From assembly GCF_000972495.1 (NCBI RefSeq), contig NZ_LATM01000007.1, positions 62,001 to 126,000 on the forward strand: a stretch of DNA of 64,000 bases, in the 5' to 3' direction. Position 1 is the stretch's first letter; the number at the start of each line of letters is the position of its first letter. Positions 10,101 to 18,813 of the stretch are shown here, piece after piece. The translations under genes and the position numbers were made by a program. The notes beneath the pieces were generated by a model. That model did no database searches. It was not told where the DNA came from and was given only the letters and a program-made list of their open reading frames with translations. The DNA comes from Hymenobacter terrenus (GTDB lineage: Bacteria > Bacteroidota > Bacteroidia > Cytophagales > Hymenobacteraceae).

Positions 10101-11168
10101 CTAGCTCAGCTCGCCCACCTTTTCGGCGGCTTTGGAGCGCAGCTCGCGCACGGTGGCGCCGGTTTGCCACAGCTCCGAGTCGCGCACTTCCTTGAGCTCG
10201 GCTTCCAGTTCCTGGCGGTAGTTGGGCGTGGAGCCGCGCTGGATGGTGCGGGCCGCTTCCTGGCCCGAGGCCACGCTGTCGTACAGCTCGTTGAGCACGG
10301 GCAGGGTGGCTTCGCGGAAGCGTCCCTTCCAGTCGAGGGCGCCGCGCTGGGCCGTTACCGAGCAGTTGGCGAACATCCAGTCCATGCCGTTTTCGCCCAC
10401 CAGCGGCACTAGGCTCTGGGTCAGCTCCTCCACGGTTTCGTTGAAAGCTTCGGAGGGCGAGTGGCCGCGCTGACGCAGTACCTGGTACTGGGCCTCGATG
10501 ATGCCGGCCAGGGCGCCCATCAGCACGCCTCGCTCGCCGGTGAGGTCGGAGTACACTTCCTTCTTGAAGTCGGTTTCGAACAGGTAGCCCGAGCCCACCC
10601 CGATGCCCATGGCCACGGCCTTTTCGTAGGCTTGGCCGGTCGCGTCTTGATACACGGCGAACGAGGAATTAAGCCCGCCCCCGGCCAGGAACAGCCGCCG
10701 CAGGCTGGTGCCGCTGCCTTTGGGCGCCACCAGCACCACGTCGACGTCGGCCGGCGGAATGATGTTGGTTTGGTCGTTGAAGGTGATGCCGAAGCCGTGG
10801 GAGAAATACAGCGTTTTGCCCGGCGTGAGGCGCTCCTTGAGCATGGGCCACAGCGCAATTTGGCCGGCATCCGACAGCAGGTTGCACACGATGGTGCCGC
10901 GTTCAGCCGCTTCCTCCAGCGAAAACAGGGTTTCGCCCTCCACCCAACCGTCTTTCAGGGCCCGCTCCCACGAGGTCGTGCCCTGGCGCTGCCCCACAAT
11001 CACGCGGAAGCCGTTGTCGCGCATGTTCAGTGCCTGGCCGGGGCCCTGCACGCCGTAGCCAATCACGGCAATGGTGTCGTCTTTCAGCACGGCCAGCGCT
11101 TTTTCCAAGGGAAATTCCTCGCGGGTAACTACGTTTTCGTCGACGCCGCCAAAATTGATTTGTGCCAT
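10101..11168 (-). CDS. ilvC: Ketol-acid reductoisomerase, class I
   Basis: NADPH- and Mg-dependent second step of valine/isoleucine synthesis. 355 residues. Rossmann motif IAVIGYGVQGPGQALNMRDNG at ~35; LYFSHGFGITF and VAPKGSG follow. The C-terminal knotted domain has metal ligands in FETDFKKEVYSDLTGERGVL and the ANCSVTAQRGALDW region. Length fits the class I (short) form. Downstream of ilvN with a family C foldback in the 185-bp spacer, so co-transcription is likely. Confidence 0.97.
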   Translation of the reverse strand: MAQINFGGVDENVVTREEFPLEKALAVLKDDTIAVIGYGVQGPGQALNMRDNGFRVIVGQRQGTTSWERALKDGWVEGETLFSLEEAAERGTIVCNLLSDAGQIALWPMLKERLTPGKTLYFSHGFGITFNDQTNIIPPADVDVVLVAPKGSGTSLRRLFLAGGGLNSSFAVYQDATGQAYEKAVAMGIGVGSGYLFETDFKKEVYSDLTGERGVLMGALAGIIEAQYQVLRQRGHSPSEAFNETVEELTQSLVPLVGENGMDWMFANCSVTAQRGALDWKGRFREATLPVLNELYDSVASGQEAARTIQRGSTPNYRQELEAELKEVRDSELWQTGATVRELRSKAAEKVGELS

Positions 11169-11231
11169 AAGTAATGGGTGAATGAGTGGATGGGTAAATG
11201 AGTGAATTGGGGAAACCGCTCGTTTGGGGGC

Positions 11232-11336
11232 ACCTCACCCCCGGCCCCTCTCCCCAGGAGAGGGGAGCATGACGATTTTTAACTGCGCAAGTCCGGTGCC
11301 CCCTCTCCCCAAGGAGAGGGGGTCAGGGGGTGAGGT
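11232..11336. repeat. Foldback repeat, family C, copy 1
   Basis: 105 bp between ilvN and ilvC. Ends ACCTCACCCCCGGCCCCTCT and mirror; each arm folds as CCTCTCCCC..GGAGAGG. The right arm matches the half copy at 10054. Confidence 0.85.
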
Positions 11337-11352
11337 TCGCCGACGAACGAAC

Positions 11353-11943
11353 TCACATGGCAAACACGCCGTCGCGGTCGTTTAAATATTCGTTTTCAAT
11401 TACTTCACTACCAGGCTTAGCTTCCTCAAACTCGCGGAGTTGGCGGTTGAAGCCGTCGCTGGCCTTGATGATGGCGATGCGGGCGCTGCGCACGAATTCG
11501 ATGAGGCCAAAAGGTTGGAGCACCCGGAGCAGGTTGTCGGTTTCCTGGCGGTGACCCGTGGTTTCGAACACGGTGTAGTCCTTGCGAATCACCACGGCGC
11601 GAGCCCCGTTTTCGCGCAGCAGCCGCTCCACCAGCGCCCGCTCGGCAATCACGTCGGTGGGCACTTTGTAGAGCGCCATCTCCTGCCAAATCACCTCATC
11701 GTTGCTGTTGAAGTACACTTTTAGCACTTCCACCTGCTTCTCCATCTGCCGGGCAATTTTGCGCACCACGTCCTCCGTTTCGGTGATGACGATGTTGAAG
11801 CGGTGAATGCCCTCAATCTCCGACGGCGAGGTGTTGAGGCTCTCGATGTTGATTTTCCGGCGCGAGAAAATGATGGCCAGCCGGTTCAGCAGCCCGATAT
11901 GGTTTTCGGTGTAGGCTGTGATATTGTATTCCTGGCGTTCCAT
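11353..11943 (-). CDS. ilvN: Acetolactate synthase regulatory subunit
   Basis: Small subunit of acetohydroxyacid synthase that activates IlvB and confers valine feedback. 196 residues. An N-terminal ACT domain (YNITAYTENHIGLLNRLAII, residues ~5-75) is followed by the second regulatory domain (ELALYKV-like EMALYKVPTDVIAERALVER). The second half has ETTGHRQETDNLLRVLQPFG. It is the longer ilvH-like type; the symbol ilvN is used for the operon partner of ilvB. It lies 144 bp downstream of ilvB with a family A foldback between. Confidence 0.94.
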   Translation of the reverse strand: MERQEYNITAYTENHIGLLNRLAIIFSRRKINIESLNTSPSEIEGIHRFNIVITETEDVVRKIARQMEKQVEVLKVYFNSNDEVIWQEMALYKVPTDVIAERALVERLLRENGARAVVIRKDYTVFETTGHRQETDNLLRVLQPFGLIEFVRSARIAIIKASDGFNRQLREFEEAKPGSEVIENEYLNDRDGVFAM

Positions 11944-11965
11944 CGGGATTAAGAATTAAGTAAAC

Positions 11966-12057
11966 GTCATGCTGAGCTTGCCGAAGCATCTTGCGGGTGG
12001 TAGTAACTCAATAGCGAGAGCGATGCGAGCGAGATGCTTCGGCAAGCTCAGCATGAC
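11966..12057. repeat. Foldback repeat, family A, copy 2
   Basis: 92 bp between ilvB and ilvN. Ends GTCATGCTGAGCTTGCCGAA and mirror. Loop lacks the TAGATTACT word but has GATGCGAGCGAGATGC on the inner arm. Arm differences from the copies at 5429 and 13863 are compensated. Confidence 0.88.
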
Positions 12058-12087
12058 TTCCTTTTTAGTTGTTCTAGAGCTGTTCTC

Positions 12088-13824
12088 TTATCGCAGGCGG
12101 ATTTCAGCCACGCTGCACCCTTGCGGCACCATCGGGAAAATGTTCTGCTCCTGGGCTACCATCACCTCCAGCAAAAACGAACCGGGATGCGCCAGCATGG
12201 CTTCCAACGCGGGGCGCAATTCGGCGCGCGCTGCCACGCTTTGCCCCTCGATGCGGTAGCCGCGGGCCACGGCCACGTAATCGGGGCTTTCGATGTTGAC
12301 GAACGAGTAGCGGCGCTCGCTGAACAGCTCCTGCCACTGCCGCACCATGCCCAGAAACTGGTTGTTGAGCACGATGATTTTGACGGCGATGCCGGTTTGC
12401 ATGAGCGTGCCCAACTCCTGAATCGTCATCTGCACGCCGCCGTCGCCAATGATGGCCACCACCGTGCGCTCGGGCACCCCAAACTTGGTCCCGATGGCGG
12501 CCGGCAGCGCGAAGCCCATGGTGCCCAGCCCGCCGCTGGTGATGTGCCGGCGCGACTCCTCTAGGCGGGCGTAGCGGCAGGTCACCATCTGGTGCTGGCC
12601 CACGTCGCTCACCAGAATGGCCTCGCCCTGGGTGAGCTCGTTGAGCTGCTGAATTACCTCGCCCATGGTGAGGGCGGCCGTGGTCGGGAACAGTGCGTCT
12701 TGAATCACGGCGTCCACTTCCTCGGCCTGAAACTGGTCGAAGCGCTGGCGCCAGCCGGCGTGGGTGCGGGCTTCGACCAACTGGGTGAGCAGCGGCAGCG
12801 TTTGCTTGCAGTCGCCCCACACGGGCACGGTCGCGGCCACGTTCTTGTCGATTTCGGTCGGGTCGATGTCGAGGTGAATCACCTGGGCCTGGCGGGCGTA
12901 TTTGTCGAGGCGGCCGGTCACGCGGTCGTCGAAGCGCATGCCAATGGCAATGAGCACGTCGCATTCGTTGGTGAGCACGTTGGGGCCGTAGTTGCCGTGC
13001 ATGCCCAGCATGCCCACGTTCAGGGGGTGGGCGGTGGGCAGCACGCCCGCGCCGAGGATGGTCCAGGCCGCCGGAATGCCGCTTTTTTCGATGAACTCCC
13101 GAAACTCCCGCTCGGCCCCGCCCAGCACCACGCCCTGGCCCCAGAGCACCAGCGGCCGCTGAGCCCGGTTGATGAGGGCGGCAGCTTGGGCCACCGCTTC
13201 GGGCCGCACCACCGGCACCGGCCGGTAGCTGCGGATGCGGGCGCAGGGCACGTAACCGGCAAAGGGTAGTTGGTCGAGTTGCGCGTTCTTGGTGATGTCG
13301 ATCAGCACCGGGCCGGGCCGGCCGCTGCGGGCGATGTAAAAGGCTTTGGCCAGGATTTCGGGGATTTCGCGGGCCTCCGTCACCTGGTAGTTCCACTTCG
13401 TAACGGGCGCCGTGATGTTGATTACGTCGGTTTCCTGAAAGGCATCGGTGCCCAGCAGGTGCGCAAATACCTGCCCCGTGATGCACACCAGGGGCGTGCT
13501 ATCGATTTGGGCATCGGCCAGGCCCGTTACCAGGTTGGTGGCGCCGGGCCCGCTGGTGGCAAACACCACCCCCACCTTGCCCGAGGCCCGGGCGTAGCCC
13601 TGCCCGGCGTGAATGCCGCCCTGCTCGTGCCGCACCAGCACGTGGTTCAGCTGCTCCTTGAAGTCGTACAAGGCATCGTAAATCGGTAGGATGGCCCCGC
13701 CGGGGTAGCCGAAAATGGTGTCGACGCCCTCGGCCAGCAGCCCCAGCAGCAGCGCTTCGGCCCCGGAAACCAGCCGGGTTTCGGCGGTGGGGGCATCCAG
13801 AACGGGAAGGGTTTGCGGGGTCAT
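12088..13824 (-). CDS. ilvB: Acetolactate synthase catalytic subunit
   Basis: ThDP- and FAD-dependent enzyme making 2-acetolactate or 2-aceto-2-hydroxybutyrate. 578 residues from the ATG at 13824. An in-frame ATG 90 bp upstream would add residues encoded by a foldback repeat, so I reject it. The catalytic glutamate is in VRHEQGGIHAGQGYAR, the FAD region around GMLGMHGNYG and GMRFDDRVTG, and the ThDP motif in GDGGVQMTIQELGTL through LNNQFLGMVRQWQ. Partner of the downstream ilvN. Full length, no missing residues. Confidence 0.96.
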   Translation of the reverse strand: MTPQTLPVLDAPTAETRLVSGAEALLLGLLAEGVDTIFGYPGGAILPIYDALYDFKEQLNHVLVRHEQGGIHAGQGYARASGKVGVVFATSGPGATNLVTGLADAQIDSTPLVCITGQVFAHLLGTDAFQETDVINITAPVTKWNYQVTEAREIPEILAKAFYIARSGRPGPVLIDITKNAQLDQLPFAGYVPCARIRSYRPVPVVRPEAVAQAAALINRAQRPLVLWGQGVVLGGAEREFREFIEKSGIPAAWTILGAGVLPTAHPLNVGMLGMHGNYGPNVLTNECDVLIAIGMRFDDRVTGRLDKYARQAQVIHLDIDPTEIDKNVAATVPVWGDCKQTLPLLTQLVEARTHAGWRQRFDQFQAEEVDAVIQDALFPTTAALTMGEVIQQLNELTQGEAILVSDVGQHQMVTCRYARLEESRRHITSGGLGTMGFALPAAIGTKFGVPERTVVAIIGDGGVQMTIQELGTLMQTGIAVKIIVLNNQFLGMVRQWQELFSERRYSFVNIESPDYVAVARGYRIEGQSVAARAELRPALEAMLAHPGSFLLEVMVAQEQNIFPMVPQGCSVAEIRLR

Positions 13825-13862
13825 GGTTGTTGGAGTTGGTTGGGCTGATGATTTGAAAATGG

Positions 13863-13964
13863 CCGTCATGCAGAGCGCAGCGAAGCATCTCGCTCGCTTC
13901 GTTGAACCGTTCACTAATTAGATTACTGGCGCACGCGAGATGCTTCGCTGCGCTCTGCATGACG
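13863..13964. repeat. Foldback repeat, family A, copy 3
   Basis: 102 bp between ilvD and ilvB. Ends CCGTCATGCAGAGCGCAGCG and mirror; loop contains TTAGATTACT. Its arms are nearly identical to those bounding the GIY-YIG unit at 23480-24122. Confidence 0.9.
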
Positions 13965-13980
13965 GTCGATTTTTCATTGG

Positions 13981-15654
13981 TCAACCATCCGTAATGCAGC
14001 CGGAGCTGGCGTTGCCCACCGTGCGGATGTACTTGCGCAGCACGCCTCGCGCGGCGTTGGGAGCGGGGGGGCGCCACTGCGCGCGGCGCGCTTCGAGCAC
14101 TTCGGCTTCCAGGCGCACGTCGATGGTGTTGGCGTTGGCGTCGAGCACTATCCAGTCGCCGTTTTCGATGAGGGCGATGGGGCCACCGTCGTAAGCCTCG
14201 GGGCAAACGTGGCCGATAACGAAGCCGTGCGTGCCGCCGGAAAAGCGGCCATCGGTAATCAGGGCCACCCGGTTGCCCAGGCCCGCGCCCATGATGGCCG
14301 AAGTGGGCTTGAGCATTTCGGGCATGCCCGGCCCGCCCTTCGGCCCCACGTAGCGGATGACGACCACGTGGCCGGCCTCCACCAGGCCCCGCGCCAAGCC
14401 GTCGTTCACCGCTTCTTCCGAGTCGAAGACGATGGCCGGGCCGGCGAACAGTTCGCCTTCTTTGCCCGAAATCTTGGCCACCGCGCCTTCCGGGGCCAGG
14501 TTGCCGTAGAGAATCTGGATGTGGCCATCGGTCTTTAGCGGGTTGGCGCGGGGGCGCAGCAGGTCCTGCTCGGCGCCCAGGGGTTGAATGTCGGCGAGGT
14601 TTTCGGCCAGCGTCTGGCCGGTCACGGTGAGGGTGTCGCCGGTGAGGAGGCCTTCGGCGAGCAGGGTTTTCAGCACGGCCGGCACACCGCCCAGGGCCGA
14701 GAGGTCTTCCATCAGGTAGCGGCCGCTGGGCTTCAAATCGGCCAGCACCGGCACCCGGTTGCTGATGGCCTGGAAGTCGGCCAGGGTCAGCTTCACGCCG
14801 GCGGCGTCGGCAATGGCCATGAGGTGAATCACGGCGTTGGTGGAGCCCCCAAGCACGGTGGTCACCACTAGGGCATTCTCGAAGGCTTCGCGCACCAAGA
14901 TGTCGCGGGGCTTGAGGTCGCGCTCCAGCAGCTGGCGCAGGTAGTGGCCGCTGTCCAGGCACTCCTGCATTTTGCTGGCACTCACGGCGGTGGCCGACGA
15001 CGAGAACGGCACCGACAGACCTAGCGTCTCAATGGCGGCGGCCATGGTGTTGGCCGTGTACATGCCGCCGCAGGCGCCCGGCCCGGGGCAGGCGTTGTGG
15101 ATGATGCCCCGGTAGTCTTCTTCCGAAAGCTGGCCCTGCAACTTCTGCCCGTAGGCCTCAAAGCACGACACAATGTTGAGCGACTGCCCTTTGTAGCTGC
15201 CGCCCTTGATGGTGCCGCCGTACACCATCAGGGCCGGGCGGTTGAGGCGGGCCAGGGCGATGAGGGCGCCGGGCATGTTCTTGTCGCAGCCCACCACGCA
15301 GGCCAGAGCGTCGTAGTTGTGCGCGCCGGCCATGGCCTCAATCGAATCGGCAATTATCTCGCGCGACACCAGGGAGTAGCGCATGCCCGGCGTGCCGTTG
15401 GTGATGCCGTCGCTCACGCCGATGGTGTTGAAGCGCAGCCCCACCAGCCCCTGCGCCGCGAGCCCCCGCTTCACCTCGTCGGCCAGCCCGTCGAGGTGCA
15501 TGTTGCAGGTGTTGCCCTCGAAGCCCGTCGAGCACACGCCCACGAACGGCTTGCGCAAATCAGCCTCCGACAAGCCTGCCCCGATGAGCATAGCCTGCGA
15601 CGCTGGCAAGCTGTCGTCATGGGTGTAGATGCGACTGTATTTATTGAGAATCAT
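13981..15654 (-). CDS. ilvD: Dihydroxy-acid dehydratase
   Basis: Fe-S enzyme giving 2-oxoisovalerate and 2-oxo-3-methylvalerate. 557 residues, normal. Cluster cysteines appear in [25 protein letters not shown] and [16 protein letters not shown]. The C-terminal half has [12 protein letters not shown] and [21 protein letters not shown]. Start [14 protein letters not shown] matches the family. Between ilvE and ilvB, with a foldback on each side; the ilvB-side copy ends 17 bp past the stop. Confidence 0.97.
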   Translation of the reverse strand: MILNKYSRIYTHDDSLPASQAMLIGAGLSEADLRKPFVGVCSTGFEGNTCNMHLDGLADEVKRGLAAQGLVGLRFNTIGVSDGITNGTPGMRYSLVSREIIADSIEAMAGAHNYDALACVVGCDKNMPGALIALARLNRPALMVYGGTIKGGSYKGQSLNIVSCFEAYGQKLQGQLSEEDYRGIIHNACPGPGACGGMYTANTMAAAIETLGLSVPFSSSATAVSASKMQECLDSGHYLRQLLERDLKPRDILVREAFENALVVTTVLGGSTNAVIHLMAIADAAGVKLTLADFQAISNRVPVLADLKPSGRYLMEDLSALGGVPAVLKTLLAEGLLTGDTLTVTGQTLAENLADIQPLGAEQDLLRPRANPLKTDGHIQILYGNLAPEGAVAKISGKEGELFAGPAIVFDSEEAVNDGLARGLVEAGHVVVIRYVGPKGGPGMPEMLKPTSAIMGAGLGNRVALITDGRFSGGTHGFVIGHVCPEAYDGGPIALIENGDWIVLDANANTIDVRLEAEVLEARRAQWRPPAPNAARGVLRKYIRTVGNASSGCITDG

Positions 15655-15692
15655 GCGGGTTGATGATTGTTCTTTAAGTCTTCGTGCGGGGG

Positions 15693-15832
15693 AACCTCAC
15701 CCCCGGCCCCTCTCCAAAAGAGAGGGGAGCCTGACATCAGTTAAAAGAGAAGAATCAACACCCATCCACTTTTTAACTGAAAGCATGTCCGGTGCCCCCT
15801 CTTTTTTGGAGAGGGGGTCAGGGGGTGAGGTT
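15693..15832. repeat. Foldback repeat, family C, copy 2
   Basis: 140 bp between ilvE and ilvD. Ends AACCTCACCCCCGGCCCCTC and mirror, each arm with an inner hairpin around CCTCTCC/GGAGAGG. The last bases overlap the ilvE stop codon, so the element abuts or supplies the end of the gene. Confidence 0.85.
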
Positions 15833-16718
15833 ACGCCTCCACTGCTTCCGCCTGGCCCTGCACCAGCGCGGTGTAGCGCGCGGCCAGCTGGGCGCCTAGT
15901 GTTTGCTCAAAGGGCTTGGTGAATACCACGTCGTCGACCGAAGCCACACCAATTACCTCGGCGGCGGTGCCGGTCATGAAGGCTCCGGTGGCACCCTGCA
16001 GCTCGGCGGGCCGGAAGAAGCGTTCGTTAACCGTGATGCCGGTCTCCCGGGCCAGGTCGATGATGGTGTTGCGGGTGATGCCGCGCAGGATGCTGCCAGC
16101 CGGCGCGGTGAACAGCTCGCCGTTTTTCTCGAAGAAAAAGTTGGCCCCCGGTCCTTCGGCCACGCAGCCATTCAGGTCCAGCAGCAGAGCTTCGTCAAAG
16201 CCGCGACTCTTGGCTTCGGAGCTGGCAATGATGGAGTTGGCATAGTGACCCGACACTTTGGCCTCGATGGGTACGGCCTTGGGATTGGGTCGCTCGTAGG
16301 GCGACACCGTGAGGCGCAGGCTCTGGCTGCCCAGGTAGCGGTCCCACTTCCACACGGCCATCAGCAGGTTGCCGGTGGTGGGCGCGGTGAGCGTCATGTG
16401 AGGCGTGGCGGCGAAAGCCAGTGGTCGAATGTAGGCATCCGTCAGGTTGTTCTTCGCCAGCAGTTCGTAGCTGATATTTGTCAGCTCTTCTACTGAATAA
16501 TCGAGGGGTAGGCTGATGGCTCGACACGAATAGTGCAGGCGCTCGTAGTGCTCGCGGGCCTTGAAGATGCGGGTGCCGTGCGGTGTATTATAGGCTCGGA
16601 TGCCTTCGAAAACCGCATAGCCATAGTGCAGCGACTGAGCATAGGCGCCACAGGTAGCTTGCTCGGCGGGAATGAATTCACCATCCAGAAAAACGAGGGT
16701 ATTGCTATCGAAATACAT
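15831..16718 (-). CDS. ilvE: Branched-chain amino acid aminotransferase
   Basis: PLP class IV transaminase that completes Leu, Ile and Val synthesis using glutamate. 295 residues from MYFDSNTLVFLDGEFI, the usual start in this phylum. An upstream in-frame ATG (16772) lies within the attenuator terminator and is rejected. Motifs are YAVFEGIRAYNT, YIRPLAFAA, the PLP-lysine segment EAKVSGHYANSIIASSEAK, and GRGI-like GSILRGITRNTII. It is the first structural gene of the cluster, 35 nt after the attenuator T-run. Confidence 0.96.
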   Translation of the reverse strand: MYFDSNTLVFLDGEFIPAEQATCGAYAQSLHYGYAVFEGIRAYNTPHGTRIFKAREHYERLHYSCRAISLPLDYSVEELTNISYELLAKNNLTDAYIRPLAFAATPHMTLTAPTTGNLLMAVWKWDRYLGSQSLRLTVSPYERPNPKAVPIEAKVSGHYANSIIASSEAKSRGFDEALLLDLNGCVAEGPGANFFFEKNGELFTAPAGSILRGITRNTIIDLARETGITVNERFFRPAELQGATGAFMTGTAAEVIGVASVDDVVFTKPFEQTLGAQLAARYTALVQGQAEAVEA

Positions 16719-16752
16719 GGAAAAAGGGTTGATTTCAGAAGGGTATGGCAGC

Positions 16753-16788
16753 AAAAAAGCCTTTCCGAGCACCGGGCTGAGAAAGGCT
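16753..16788 (-). terminator. Intrinsic terminator in ilv leader
   Basis: Stem AGCCTTTC / GAAAGGCT (8 bp) with an inner AGC/GCT pair and a TTTTTT tail, 35 nt before ilvE. Its 5' arm and loop overlap the antiterminator partner, which marks it as conditional. Confidence 0.82.
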
Positions 16789-16815
16789 GATTCCTGCTAA
16801 GACAAGATGGCTCTT

Positions 16816-16872
16816 TCAGCCCGCCGGCTGCAGAATAATGACCTTGACGACGGGCAGGAAAGCGAAAGTCAT
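16816..16872 (-). CDS. ilv leader peptide
   Basis: An 18-residue ORF, MTFAFLPVVKVIILQPAG, ending at TGA. Seven residues are branched-chain (L, V, V, V, I, I, L), clustered just before the first attenuator stem, as in classical ilv leader peptides. The stop lies inside the segment that forms either the protector or the antiterminator stem. No Shine-Dalgarno is evident, as for many genes here. Its role is regulatory; the peptide itself probably has no function. Confidence 0.75.
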   Translation of the reverse strand: MTFAFLPVVKVIILQPAG

Positions 16873-17057
16873 TTTAGATGAAATTTGCGCCGGCCGAAAC
16901 CAGGCAGTTGGTTAGTGAGTAGCTTGCGGCGCACGAGCTACCGAAGCTGATGGGCCACAAGGCAAGTGGAAGACCCGGTTTACGCCTTGCTATTGGCCTG
17001 ATAGTGAGTACAATTTTAGCGGGGCATTCACACGAGGAAAATTTATTTTAAGACGGC

Positions 17058-17070
17058 TTACTATTTCTAA
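17058..17070 (-). promoter_or_regulatory. Shared 13-bp motif upstream of ilv leader
   Basis: Exact TTAGAAATAGTAA on the minus strand, 185 bp before the leader ATG, here extended to a palindromic GCTTA...TAAGC. It also lies 60 bp upstream of the divergent gene at 17131. The rest of the 16873-17130 spacer shows no gene. Confidence 0.65.
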
Positions 17071-17130
17071 GCCGGATTTCAATATCTGTAATTAGCTGAT
17101 TTGTAGCGCGGAAAAGAATAGTGGATTACG

Positions 17131-18675
17131 ATGCCAAACGAAAACAGCGACCCCGTTTTTCAATTAATAAAGTCCCTCACCCGCACCGAAAAGCGGCACT
17201 TCCGCCTGTTTGCCAACCGCCAGGGTTCCACCGAAGGCCTGAAGTTCTTGCAGCTTTTCGACGCCTTCGACGCGGCTACCAACTACAACGAGGAGCGGGT
17301 GCTGACGCAGGTGCCCGCCATTAAGAAAGTGCAGCTGGCCAACCTCAAGGCCAATCTGTATCGGCAGCTGCTGGCCAGCCTGCGCATGTACCACGCCGGC
17401 CAAAACCTCGATATTCAGCTGCGCGAGCAGCTCGACTACGCCCGCGTGCTCTACAACCGTGGCCTCTACCAGCAGAGCCTGCGCATGCTGGAGCGCCTGA
17501 AAATTGCCGCCCAGCAGGTAGGCATGAGCCACATTGCCCTGCAAGCCCTCGATTTTGAGAAGCTCATCGAAGCCCAATACATCACCCGCAGCCTACGCGG
17601 CCGGGCCGAAGAACTCTCCACCGAAGCCCTCACACTGGTTGGCCACGTGAGCCAACAGCACGTGCTCTCGAACCTGGCGCTACGCATGTACGGCTTCTAC
17701 TTGCAAATTGGCCACGCCCGTAACCAAACCGATTTTGAGCACCTGACCACGTTTTTTCAATCGGCACTGGCGAATGTGGACATGCGCGGTGCTGACTTTT
17801 TTGAGCGGCTCTACTACTATCAGGCCCATGTGTGGTACTACACCATCACCCAAAACTTCCTCTCCTGCTACCGCTACGCGCAGAAATGGGTTGACTTATT
17901 CGAAACCCACCCGGCTATCCGCGAGCAGCAAACCATGCTCTACCTCAAAGGCCTGCACAACCTGCTGATATCGTCTTACAACCTGCTTTATTACAGCAAA
18001 TTTACCAAAGTGTTGGCTACTCTTGAAGCGTTTGCCGACAACCCCGGCCGGCGCTCCAACCCGAACATCGAGATGCTGCTGTTTCTGTACATCTATACCA
18101 ACCGGATTAACGCACACTTCATGCGCGGCAGCTTCACCAAAGGCCTGGCCATCATCCCACCCCTGCTCGCCAACCTCACGCAGTTTCAACAGCAGCTCGA
18201 CCCGCACCGCCTTATGGTGTTTTATTATAAAATTGCCAGCCTGTACTTCGGCAGTGGCGAGTTCAACAAGGCCATTGAATACCTGACCAAAATCATTCAG
18301 TTTCGAGAAAGCGCGCTGCGCGAGGACATTCAGTGCTTTGCCCGCATCCTGAATTTGATTGCGCACTATGAGGCCGGACGCGATGAGAGCCTTGATTATC
18401 AGGTAAAGTCCGTGTACCGCTTCTTGGGCAAGATGAACGACCAGCAGCAGATGCAAGTCGCCATTTTCCAGTTCCTACGCACGCTCGGCGACATGAACCC
18501 GCGTGAGCTGAAAAACGCCTTCATCCAACTGAAAGACCAGCTGACGGCCATCGCCGCCAATCCGTTTGAGCGGCGACCGTTTATGTACCTAGACATTGTT
18601 TCCTGGCTCGAAAGCAAGATTGAAAACCGGCCGGTACAGGAAATCATGCAGCGTAAGTCGGCTCTCTTGAAGTAG
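17131..18675 (+). CDS. Conserved unknown helical protein
   Basis: 514 residues without signal peptide or membrane segment. The sequence is helical throughout and resembles degenerate tetratricopeptide-type repeats (for example YYKIASLYFGSGEFNKAIEYLTKIIQF near 365). It opens with a well-ordered N-terminal module, FQLIKSLTRTEKRHFRLFANRQGS. I have a general impression of similar ~500-residue cytoplasmic proteins in this phylum but no named function. It diverges from the ilv operon and shares its upstream region, including the 13-bp motif. A role in protein-protein interaction is the most that can be inferred. Confidence 0.8.
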   Translation: MPNENSDPVFQLIKSLTRTEKRHFRLFANRQGSTEGLKFLQLFDAFDAATNYNEERVLTQVPAIKKVQLANLKANLYRQLLASLRMYHAGQNLDIQLREQLDYARVLYNRGLYQQSLRMLERLKIAAQQVGMSHIALQALDFEKLIEAQYITRSLRGRAEELSTEALTLVGHVSQQHVLSNLALRMYGFYLQIGHARNQTDFEHLTTFFQSALANVDMRGADFFERLYYYQAHVWYYTITQNFLSCYRYAQKWVDLFETHPAIREQQTMLYLKGLHNLLISSYNLLYYSKFTKVLATLEAFADNPGRRSNPNIEMLLFLYIYTNRINAHFMRGSFTKGLAIIPPLLANLTQFQQQLDPHRLMVFYYKIASLYFGSGEFNKAIEYLTKIIQFRESALREDIQCFARILNLIAHYEAGRDESLDYQVKSVYRFLGKMNDQQQMQVAIFQFLRTLGDMNPRELKNAFIQLKDQLTAIAANPFERRPFMYLDIVSWLESKIENRPVQEIMQRKSALLK

Positions 18676-18800
18676 CGGCCAGGTCAAGGGAGCAATACCT
18701 GATAGAGCATCTAACGAACCGTGGGTTTCGGCATTTGATGCCGTAAGTAAATTCAACACAACCACTTGATTTGCAATTATTCTGTCGCCAATTTCAGAAC

Positions 18801-18813
18801 TTAGAAATAGTAA
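18801..18813 (+). promoter_or_regulatory. Shared 13-bp motif upstream of gltB
   Basis: Exact TTAGAAATAGTAA on the plus strand, 139 bp before gltB. A GC-rich hairpin (AGCAGG..CCTGCT with CCGGG..CCCGG, about 18839-18883) lies between motif and gene and may be a leader structure; it has no T-run. Confidence 0.65.

Larger units (their letters stand above)
16753..16872 (-). promoter_or_regulatory. Transcription attenuator of the ilv operon
   Basis: Minus-strand leader with three exclusive pairings. First, CAGCC/GGCTG (16817-16830) forms within the last leader codons. Second, CGGGCTGA (16816-16823, including the leader stop) can pair with TCAGCCCG (16773-16780), 8 bp, as antiterminator. Third, AGCCTTTC (16781-16788) pairs with GAAAGGCT (16758-16765) followed by six T's as terminator. 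Stalling at the Val/Ile/Leu codons of the leader peptide would block the first stem, favour the second and prevent the third. The pairings are seen in the sequence; the mechanism is inferred from classical ilv and trp attenuation. Confidence 0.8.

Noticed and set aside
12088..13914. Longer ilvB starting at 13914.
   Set aside because: The first 30 codons translate a family A foldback; the family N-terminus begins at the ATG at 13824.
5429..15832. CRISPR array in the ilv/leu region.
   Set aside because: Repeats are palindromic elements of several unrelated families, one per gene junction, with no regular spacer pattern and no cas genes.
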